Below, one piece after another: positions 55,693 to 64,000 of a stretch of 64,000 nt of DNA. The position numbers and the translations under genes were made by a program. Location: the NCBI RefSeq assembly GCF_010183535.1, contig NC_071331.1, positions 24,056,001-24,120,000 of the forward strand, written 5' to 3'. How positions within the stretch are numbered: the first letter of the stretch is position 1; every line of letters starts with the position of its first letter. This stretch comes from Caenorhabditis remanei (taxonomy: Eukaryota > Nematoda > Chromadorea > Rhabditida > Rhabditidae). The notes under the pieces were generated by a model. That model was not told the DNA's origin and made no database searches. It worked only from the letters and a program-made list of their open reading frames with translations.

Positions 55693-56449
55693 CATACTTG
55701 TCAAATGAGGGGCCGGCCCCGGGCCCGGCCCGGCCCCTGGGGCCGGGCCGGGCCGGGCCTGAAAAGCTTCGGCCCGGGCCCGGCCCCTCAGGCCCCTCTT
55801 TTCAGGGATATGGGATTTTTGAGAAAAATTTTCAAATTTTTCCCAAAAATTCAATTTTTCCTCATGAAAAATTTCCCAATTTACTCGTTTTTTATACTTT
55901 TTTCACGATGATTTAGTATATTTTTCGAAAGATTGACTGAATTTTTCAGCGAGACGCCTCCGGCAATAAAAAACTCTGAGGTCAAATCTGATTTTTTTCC
56001 CAGAATAATCTGTGTGTTTTCGTGAGTTCATTTCCATATCGAAAGAATATAAAAATTCGGTCGAAACCCCGCAGAGATCAAGCGGCGAAACAGTTTGGGC
56101 ATTTCTGTAGCCATGGAAGAAAACAATAAAAAAATGGCGAAAGTAATTATGTTATAAAACTTGAAAAAAATTCTTTGAAAATTTTCTTTCGATATGAAAA
56201 TGAATTCAGACACACATACATTATTCTATGAAAAAGTCAAAGTTGAACTTAGTCCATCTTTACTCAAATTCGAAAAAAAAATTTGAAAAAAATTTGAAAA
56301 AAAAATTCCCTCCAAAAGACGGGCCTGAGGGGCCGGGCCGGGCCGGCCATGGCCGGGCCGGGCTTGGGCCGGGCCGGGCCGGGCCGGGCCTGAAGTTTTG
56401 AAAAAAAAGCCCGGCCCGGCCCGGCCCGGCCCGGCCCTTGACAAGTATG
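55693..56449. mobile_element. hAT-like non-autonomous element with GGGCC arrays, 757 bp
   Basis: 12-bp terminal inverted repeats CATACTTGTCAA / TTGACAAGTATG are flanked by the 8-bp duplication ATTTTCAG (55685-55692 and 56450-56457). The same position in copies A and B has ATTTTCAG once, a direct empty site. Subterminal GC-rich blocks of tandem GGGCCGGGCC occur at about 55708-55798 and 56322-56437. An inner inverted repeat (catatcgaaaga / tctttcgatatg) lies at about 56034 and 56185. No transposase frame. An 8-bp duplication points to the hAT superfamily. Confidence 0.85.
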
Positions 56450-56768
56450 ATTTTCAGTGAAAACTCATATTTTTGCCTGAAAATGAGCCGGTTTTGGCTG
56501 AAAATAGTCAATTTTTTGTTTAAAAACTGTCATTTTTAACTGAAAAATGATAGATTTTAACCAAAAAATGGTTCATTTTTGCTGAAAATTCTGAAATTTG
56601 TAGGGCCTGATCCACGATATGTGCGGAATGACAGTCTATCATCCATTCCCGGCGCTCTTTGGATATTTCTCGAAATACGAATCGTATCAAGGAAACGATC
56701 GATACGCGTTGGATCAATTCGGACGAGTCGTACAGATTGCGTTGTCTGGTTATCAGTTGTTGCCAGAG

Positions 56769-57476
56769 GTACGGTTTATAGAAGAAAATGAGCAAAAATT
56801 ACGGATTTTTTAGTGGAAAATTCGCATTTTTTGATGAAAAATAGGTCTATCTGTGTTTCCGAGTGTCCAGATGTCCGTTTTACACTGAAAAATTGCTGAA
56901 AATTGTGATTTTTCAGTGGAAAATTGACAATTTTGAGAATTTCTGTGTGTCTGTCCATCCGGATGTCCATTTTGAGCTGAAAATGAGCGAAAATTACAGA
57001 TTTTTTAGTGGAAAATTCGCATTTTTTGATGAAAAATAGGTCTATCTGTGTTTCCGTGCGTCCAAATGTCCGTTTTAACTGGAAAATCGCTAAAAATTAG
57101 ACATTTTCTGTGTGTCTGTTCGTCCGGATGTCTATTTTGAACTGGAAATGAGCGACAATAACGGATTTTTGATGAAAAATAGGTCTATCTGTGTTTCCGT
57201 GCGTCCAGATGCCCATTTTAACTGGAAAATTGCTGAAAATTGTGATTTTTCAGTGGAAAATTGACAATTTTGAGAATTTCTGTGTGTCTGTTCGTCCGGA
57301 TGTCCATTTTGAGCTGAAAATGAGTGAAAATTACAGATTTTTGGTTTTTAGGTAGAAAATTCGCATTTTTTGATGTAAAATAGGTCTATCTGTGTTTCCG
57401 AGTGTCCAGATGTCCGTTTTAACTGGAAAATCGCTGAAAATTGAGATTTTTCAATGAAAAATGAGGTTTTTTTCAG
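56769..57476 (+). repeat. Four-unit GTCCATCCGGATGTCC minisatellite in PARG-C
   Basis: Same family as 560-1200, with anchors near 56841, 57036, 57176 and 57379. Confidence 0.7.
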
Positions 57477-57586
57477 CGTATCTACTGTCTGATGGGCCAA
57501 GTTGAATCGGCTACACTCTCCCATCGACAGTGTGCTGCTCTCATCGCCAGAATGTTCTTCACCTCAACTGCTCCCAACTTTTTGGG

Positions 57587-58222
57587 GTTAGTTTCAGACA
57601 TTTTTTGGCTGAAAATGGTTTATTTTGAGCTTAAAATTACCGAATTTGGCTGAAAATTGTCGATTTTTCATCCAAACGGGACTTTTCGAGAAAAATTTGT
57701 ACATTTTGGCTTAAAATTGTCATTTTATGACCGAAAATCATTTATTTCTGACTGAAAATTCTCATTTTGAGGTTTTTTCAGGTTTGACCTAAAAGTGGTT
57801 ATTTTGACCGAAAATCATTGATTCTTACTTAAATTGACCGAATTTTAGTCTGAAAATTTTCATTTTTGAGGTTTTCTGACTGAAAATGACCAACTTCTGG
57901 ATGAAATACGCTCAATTTTTGCCGATTTGTATCATTTTCCAATGTGAATATCGTGGATTTTGTCAATTTTTCAGCCAAAAATCACCGATTTCTAGCTGAA
58001 AATTACCATTTTTCGCAAGGAATGGGTAGTTTTCAACCGAATATCACTGATTGCTCGGGCAAAATGATTGATTTCAGACTAAAAATGCTCATATCTTGTG
58101 GTTTTTGACTGAAATTGACCGATTCTGGGCTTAAAATCTTCATTTTTAGTCAATTTTTCATCAAAACTGGCCAATTTTAGTCTGAAAATTGCTCTTTTTG
58201 CCGTAAAACTCCTAATTTCCAG
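57587..58222 (+). other. PARG-C intron, AT-rich
   Basis: Degenerate TGAAAAT repeats, closest to copy A at 1335-2005. No gene seen. Confidence 0.5.
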
Positions 58223-58509
58223 AATACTGAACTCTCACTCGCCGGTTGCCGTTGAAAAACTCCGTTTCCTTTTCGCCTACTTCGATCGAATCTCGGCGAA
58301 TCCACCCCAGGGAGTCGTCAGTTTCAGACGAATCAGCAGAGACGAGGAACTATTGAGAACAACGAAATGGAGAGAGAGAAAATTCCAGAAACTTCCAGAA
58401 GTGACGATGATTGACGACGAGAGAATTGAACAGACGACACAGTGCACGCAAGTTGATTTTGCAAAACGCATTTCTCGGTGGAGGAGTGACGAAAGAGGGA
58501 TCTGTTCAG

Positions 58510-59581
58510 GTTAGAACAGTTTTGGGGACACATTCTGACACTTCTAGAAGGATATGACACATCCGGGCAGTTACAATTCGTCACAGTTGCGAAATTTCCA
58601 ACTTTTTTCCGAAAATTCGGCTCTAAAATGTGTCTGGCGCACCTTTGACGCTTCCAAATCGAAAATTAGGCTCAACGCGTCAAAGGTGCGCCAGCCCGAT
58701 TTGTTTGGCTGAAAACGCGCCAAATGAGCGCCAGACTCGACATTTTTGCATTTTTCTATAATTTTCGAGTCAAAAGTCGATATTTTGGCTGAAAATGGTC
58801 AATTATCAAAAAAAAAAATGCAGAAAGCTGATGGAAAAGTTGAAGGCAAAAGATGTCAGAATTAGTAAGGAAATGTTGGAAAAAAACGATATTTTGGGCT
58901 GAAAATACCGTCGAAAATCCGAAAATTCGACTCTACAATGTGTCTGGCGCACCTTTGACGCTTCTAGATCGAAAATGGGGGCTCAACGCGTAAAAGGTGC
59001 GCCAGGGCGATTTGGTTTTTTGAAAACGCGCCAAATCAGCGCCAGACTCGACATTTTTGTGATTTTCACTTGAAAATCTGAACATTATCTACTTTATTCA
59101 ATTGATTTCCAGATTTTTCAGCTAATTTTTAATTTTCGAGTCAAAAAATCGATTTTCGGGTTGAAAAAGATCAATAATCGGTCGAAAATCCGGAAATTCT
59201 GATTTGAAATATATCTGGCGCACCTTTGACGCTTCTAAATCGAAAATTGAGGCTCAAAATTGAGAATGCGTCAAAGGTGCGCCTGCGCAATCTGTTTGTC
59301 TGGAAACGCGCCAAATGAGCGCCAGCCTCGACATTTTGGCATTTTTCTATAATTTTCGAGTCAAAAGTCGATATTTTTGGCTGAAAATTCCGGAAATTTA
59401 GCTTAGCTTTAAGATGTGTCTGGCGCACCTTTGACGCTTCCTAAACGAAAAATGGGGGGCTCCACGCGTAAAAGGTGCTCCATGAGTCTGGCGTACCTTT
59501 AGCACGATTTGTTTGTTTGAAAACGCGCCAAATGAGCGCCAGTCTCGGCATTTTTTGCTAACTTATCTAAGTTTTTTTCAG
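58510..59581 (+). repeat. PARG-C intron with four hairpin repeats and a pseudo-exon fragment
   Basis: Same organisation as 32570-33604 in copy B. Hairpins lie near 58634-58695, 58945-59005, 59214-59284 and 59420-59480. Confidence 0.7.
58817..58895 (+). pseudogene. Duplicated KLMEKLKAKDV exon fragment in PARG-C intron
   Basis: Partial copy of the exon at 61681-61809, including the GTAAGG donor, without an acceptor. Matches 32869-32945. Confidence 0.75.
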
Positions 59582-59708
59582 GAAGAAATACGATTCCTGA
59601 TGTGTCCAGAGATGATTGTCGGAATGCTATTGAGCAAGACAGCAATGCACAACACAGAATCATTCTCAATCATCGGTGCATATGTATACAGTTCGTACGA
59701 CGGATACG

Positions 59709-60481
59709 GTAAGTGATTATGAGATCGAAAACTACATTTTTAGCTGAAAATTCATATTTTATGGTTGAAAAATGCGATTTTCAGCCGAAAATTGCATTTC
59801 TGAGAGGATTTTTCAGTAAAAACTGAATTTTCAGACTAAAAATTGAATTTTCAATCCGAAACTCCGGCTGAAAATGAGATTTTCAGTCATAAAACTCATT
59901 AAAACATTTTTTGAAGAAAAAAGCAATTTTCAGTCTGAAATTGAGCGATACCTCTTATTTAGTAGTAAAAATCTTATTTTTGAGATATTTTTCCCGCTAA
60001 AAACACGATTTTCAGCTCAAAAATTGATTTTTTTGAAACAAATTTTGCTGAAAATCCGATCTTATGCTCAAAAAACCGGTTTTTAGCCTAAAAATTGCAT
60101 TTCGAATCCTAAATCTTAATTTTTCTTAGAAAAATGACATTTTCGAGAGTTTTCATAGTTTTTTACAATAAAAATCTTTTTTTTTCAATACTTTTCCAGC
60201 TGAAAACACGATTTTCTGTCGAAAAATTGCATTTTTACTAAAAATTTGCTAAAAAATACGATTTTCAGCTCAGATCTGCACTTTTGATAGATTTATCTAG
60301 TAAGAATGCGAAAATATGTATTTTTTGACTTAAAATTTGCCCTTTCAATCCGAAAACCATATTTTTTCTTGAAAAATGAAATTTTCAAAGTTTTTTCCTC
60401 TAAAAACGTGATTTTCAGACAAAAATATTGCTGAAAATACGATTTTCACCTCACAAATCAGCAATTTTCAAATAATTTCAG
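59709..60481 (+). other. PARG-C intron, AT-rich
   Basis: Almost identical to 33732-34507. No gene seen. Confidence 0.5.
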
Positions 60482-60769
60482 GAAAATCACTGAAATGGAA
60501 GCCATTGCAACCGGAAGACGCCGATCAGAACGACACGTCTCTACGTGATAAATACGGACGTCTTCCAGTCGAAACGATTGCAATCGATGCGATTCAATAC
60601 AATCGATGGAATGCATTAAGAGAACAAGTCGACGGAGAGAATATCATTCGAGAGATTCTCAAAGCAATCACCGGATTCACGGCTCAAGACGGACGCCCGT
60701 TCGAGACGGTTCCGATTCGGACGGGATGGTGGGGGTGTGGAGCATTCGGAGGGTGTAAACAGATGAAAT

Positions 60770-61680
60770 GTAAGGGGACGCTTATTTTGAGGTGTTTTTG
60801 ACGGAAAAAATGGGTTTTCAGGTCTGAAAATGAAGTATTTGAGGTCGTTTTGATTGGAAAAATGGGGCTCTGAGCTAAAATTTGGCTTCGAAATGTGTCT
60901 GGCTCACCTTTGACGCTTCCAAATCGAAAATTGGGCTCAACGCGTCAAAGGTGCCAGGCTCGATATTTTTTGCAATTTTCACTTGAAAAGCTGAAAATTT
61001 TCAACATTTTTTAGCTAAAAATTGAAATTTATGTAATTTTTAAGTAAAAATCGTTGATATGGGCTGAAAATGCTCCATTTGTCTGTCGAAAATCCCGGAA
61101 ATTCGATTCTAAAATGTGTCTGGCGCACCTCTGACGCTTTCAATTCGAAAATTGAGCTTCAAAACTGAAAACGCGTCAAAAGCGCGCCAGTGCAAGCCGA
61201 TGAAATGTAAAAGCCTTTTTTTGAGGTGTTTTCGACGGAAAAAGGGTTTTTATGCTGAAAAATGAGATTAAAAGCCATTTTTGATCTGAAAATGGAATTT
61301 TTGAGGTCATTTTGACTGGAAAAATGAGTTTTTATGCTAAAATTCGGCTCTGAAATGTGTCTGGCGCACCTTTGACGCGTTTAATGTGAAGATGGAGCTC
61401 CAAAATTGAAAACGCGTCAAAGGCGCGCCAGTTTATAAATATAAAATCGGAAATTGGGTCAACTGGAGCCCGGAGAGACGGTTTCATTTTAGAAACGCGT
61501 CAAACGTGCGCCAGACAAGATTTAGAGAGTCTGGCGTACCTTTAGCGCGTAGTTGACCGATTTTCAATTCAAAACGCGTGAAAGGTGCGCCAGTCGCACT
61601 ATTTTCGACGTTTTGAGGCTGAAAACTGAGCTTTTTACCCTATTTTTCTCACTGAATATTCATTTTTCTTCAATTTTCAG
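60770..61680 (+). repeat. PARG-C intron with dispersed hairpins
   Basis: Paired motifs near 60898-60957, 61117-61192 and 61357-61432, plus copies to 61594. Confidence 0.65.
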
Positions 61681-61809
61681 TCATGATCCAAGTGGTCGCC
61701 GCCGGATACGCTCGCCGTCCCCTCCAATTCTGTACATTTGGAGAGACGAAGCTCTCGGAGCAATGCAGAAAGCTGATGGAAAAGTTGAAGGCCAAAGATG
61801 TCAGGATTG

Positions 61810-62469
61810 GTAAGGAAATGTTGGAAAAATCATTGATTTTGGGCTGAAAATTCGAAAATTTGACTCTGAAATGTGTCTGGCGCACCTTCGACGCTCAAAA
61901 CTGAAAACGCGCCAAAGGTACGCCAGACTCGACATTTTTTTGCAATTTTCACTTGAAAATCGATTTTCGGTCTGAAAATGATAAATTATCGGTCGAAAAT
62001 CCGGAAATTTTATACTAAAATGTGTCTGGCGCACCTTCGACGCTTTTCCTAATCGAAAATTGAGGCAACGCGTCACAGGTGCGCCAGACTTGATATTTTT
62101 ACGATTTTCACTTGAAAAACTGAAATTTTTCAATTGATTTCAAGATTTTTAGCTGAAAATCGAATTTTCTATAATTTTCGAGTCAAGAAATCGATATTCG
62201 GGCTAAAAATGCTCAATTATCTGCCGAAACTCCCGAACATTCAGATTTCAAATCTGCCTGGCGCACCTTTGACGCGAGTTGTTTGTCTGAAATCGCGCCA
62301 AATGAGCGCCAGCCTCGACATTTTTTGCGATTTTCACTTGAAAATCTGAAAATTTTCAACATTTTTCAGCTGAAAATACACTTTTCGAGTGAAAAAATCG
62401 ATTTTCGGTTAAAAAATGCTTGAAAATTCAACATTTTCAGTCGATTTCCAGCCAAATCTCAATTTCCAG
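61810..62469 (+). repeat. PARG-C intron with dispersed hairpins
   Basis: Paired motifs near 61877-61928 and 62024-62092 and a single copy near 62258. Closest to copy A at 6261-6922. Confidence 0.6.
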
Positions 62470-62609
62470 GCGCTCTCTTCGGAATTCTCAGAAGGCTCGA
62501 TGCGCTGCCGACACTCACCGACAGTACCGTCTTTGATTACATCTCCACGACGATCAGCGATCCCGGATGGAAGCAAGCCACGCCTCCCGTCCAGCATCAA
62601 GTACAGTAA

Positions 62610-63795
62610 TCCAGGAGGCTCCGCCCAGTTTTCTGGTCATTTTTCTGTTAAATTTGAGCCATTTCCCCCCGTATTCTATGCTAGGCTCCGCCCACTTGTT
62701 TCTGGCGTTTTTTTCTGTTTAATTCGAGTATTTTTGTTAAGCTCCGCCCCTTTTCCCCAATTTTATATCCCAAGCTCCGCCCACATTTAATTTCGTTTTT
62801 TTCTGTAAAATTTGAGCCATTTTCCCGTATTTTATGCTAAGCCCCGCCCTCTTTCACCGTATTTCCCATTTCAAGCTCCGCCCACTTTTTGGCCTATTGT
62901 CGAAATAAAAAAGTGATACCCAGGTGTTTGCGGACTTAATGCAAAATTATTAAAATTAGCATTGAGTCCGCAAACACCGGGTATCACTTTTTTTTATTTC
63001 GACAATATTTTTCTGTTAAATTTAAACCATTTTCCCGTATTTATGATAAGCCCCGCCCCTTTTTTCCCTATTTTCCCCGGAAGCTCCGCCCCTTCTCATC
63101 GTATTTCTTTTTCCAAGCTCCGCCCACTTCTTCTGGAGTTTTTCTATTGAATTTGAGCCGTTTTCCCGTATTCTATACTAGGCTCCGCCCCCCATTTCTT
63201 CGCTTTTTGTCTTTTCAAAGATAGGCCACGCCCCCTTTTTTTCTTTATTTCCCTCTTTGACTCCGCCCCCTCTATCTTTCCGGTATTCTCTACATAATTC
63301 ATAATGATCTCTGTCTGGCCCCGCCCCCAGTTTTCTCTCTATTTTTTCTGTTTTATACGTATTTTCGATATTTTTGGGACTACTTTTTTCATTTAATTAT
63401 GATAATGATGATGTACATGAAATTTCCAGTGTCCCCCACTTAAATTTTCGGTTTTTTTTGTTGTGATTTTTGGCAGAAACGCGCCTCCGACACGCCTCAT
63501 GATCTGAAATTGTGAATTTCGAATTTCAGATCAATTTTTTTTACTAAAATGACGCAATAAACTTCGACAAACAGCTCAAAAATCATTCAAAAACTCGAAA
63601 GTTTTTTCAAAAAAGTCCGCGTGACGGTGTTTGCGTACAATGCGTCATATCTGACGACAATTTGATTTTTTACACGAAAATATAGTAAATTGAGCATAAA
63701 AAACGACATAAAAGAGATGAAAATGAGTATCAATAAGTGGGAAAGTGAGATTTCAGTAAATTTCAAAAAAAAATTATCAAAAAATGCCAAAAAAT
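62610..63795. other. Convergent 3' flank of PARG-C and RNH2B-C, CTCCGCCC-rich
   Basis: Same organisation as after copies A and B, with one copy of the 185-bp unit and a private hairpin MITE at 62897-63005. AATAAA again present near 63552. Confidence 0.55.
62897..63005. mobile_element. 109-bp hairpin MITE with TA duplication
   Basis: The ends TTGTCGAAATAAAAAAGTGA and their reverse complement pair over about 45 bp, leaving a small loop. TA flanks both ends (62895-62896 and 63006-63007). This fits a Tc1/mariner-type MITE. It is absent from the matching 3' flanks of copies A and B. Confidence 0.8.
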
Positions 63796-64000
63796 TTAAT
63801 TTTTCTTTGCAAAAAACGCGGAAATCGATTTGGTTCCCTTCGACGCCGCCTGCAATTTTTTCGCCTGAATCGATTCTTTCGGTTTCTTCACAATAGGCTT
63901 CTCATCCGGGTACTCATCGTCTTCTGGCGCTTTTCTCTTCATACTTTGATCGATATTTTCAGATGCGGACGGTTCTTGAATTTTCAGATGTGATTTGACG
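63796..64000 (-). CDS. Ribonuclease H2 subunit B, copy C, last exon (truncated by window)
   Basis: The stop TAA (63796-63798) and the C-terminal residues are identical to copies A and B where visible: the Lys-rich region and the KSISAFFAKKN end that resembles a PCNA-interacting peptide. The window ends inside this exon, so its splice sites and upstream exons cannot be judged. Confidence 0.85.
   Translation of the reverse strand, partial: VKSHLKIQEPSASENIDQSMKRKAPEDDEYPDEKPIVKKPKESIQAKKLQAASKGTKSISAFFAKKN

Larger units (their letters stand above)
48616..62609 (+). pseudogene. Poly(ADP-ribose) glycohydrolase copy C, frameshifted at catalytic loop
   Basis: Starts at ATG 48616 (MSKLPDIGSDMNQD). 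Exons: 48616-48657, 50074-50579, 51214-51411, 52584-52700, 53227-53476, 54469-54530, 54584-54682, 56604-56768, 57477-57586, 58223-58509, 59582-59708, 60482-60769, 61681-61809 and 62470-62609. The exon at 58223 is 287 nt, one more than in copies A and B. An extra A in GCAAAACGCA shifts the frame right after VDFA, so the conserved Asn, the GGG loop and the QEE pair are not encoded. The acidic exon at 50074 also lacks one A near 50394 relative to copy B. Exons after the catalytic one keep clean sequence and the normal AIDA, so decay is recent. A hAT-like element sits in the intron before 56604. A sequencing error in the A run remains possible. Confidence 0.8.
55486..64000. repeat. Tandem array unit 3 (partial)
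   Basis: Third copy, cut by the window end. It covers the PARG-C catalytic exons, the 3' flank and the start of RNH2B-C. Private features are the hAT-like insertion at 55693-56449 and the hairpin MITE at 62897-63005. Confidence 0.85.

Noticed and set aside
55678..56511. Gly-Pro-Arg-Ala-rich open frames
   Set aside because: Translations of the GGGCC arrays of the hAT-like element; no transposase-like sequence.

Overview
This is nuclear DNA from a nematode, most likely a Caenorhabditis species other than C. elegans (inference). Genes are split into many short exons with TTTCAG-type acceptors and GTAAGT/GTGAGT donors. Introns are AT-rich and packed with TGAAAAT-type short repeats. Flanks carry the CTCCGCCC and TACTGTAG motifs common in Caenorhabditis, and one gene belongs to the nematode-expanded carbohydrate sulfotransferase family.

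The whole window is a tandem array with a net period of about 25 kb. Position 1 corresponds to about 30392 and again to about 55486, so the window holds about 2.4 units with no unique flank visible. Each unit carries three genes: (i) a poly(ADP-ribose) glycohydrolase (PARG) on the + strand, with acidic N-terminal exons followed by a full catalytic domain; (ii) RNase H2 subunit B on the - strand, tail-to-tail with PARG; (iii) a type II membrane carbohydrate-sulfotransferase-like protein on the - strand, head-to-head with the next PARG. The copies in order are PARG-A (3' part, 352-7062), RNH2B-A (8533-12650), sulfotransferase-A (19257-22896), PARG-B (23736-36275), RNH2B-B (37396-42053), sulfotransferase-B (43811-47529), PARG-C (48616-62609) and RNH2B-C (63796 to the window end).

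The copies have decayed differently. PARG-C has a 1-base insertion exactly at its catalytic loop. PARG-A has Asp to Tyr in a conserved AIDA motif. PARG-B has lost the start ATG seen in PARG-C. RNH2B-B has lost two splice donors. The two sulfotransferase copies carry different 1-base frameshifts. Many of the 1-base differences lie in homopolymers, so sequencing or assembly error, or uncollapsed haplotypes, must be excluded before calling all of them pseudogenes.

The near-identical units give direct empty sites for several mobile elements: a young 5.38-kb Ty3/gypsy LTR retrotransposon (12965-18346, 5-bp target duplication AAAAT), a 538-bp Mutator-like element carrying a tRNA-like core (42351-42888, 10-bp duplication) and a 757-bp hAT-like element with GGGCC arrays (55693-56449, 8-bp duplication). 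A 109-bp TA-flanked hairpin MITE (62897-63005) is also copy-specific. Introns further hold large palindromes, minisatellites that expand differently between copies, and a very abundant dispersed inverted repeat built on TGGCGCACCTTTGACGCG.
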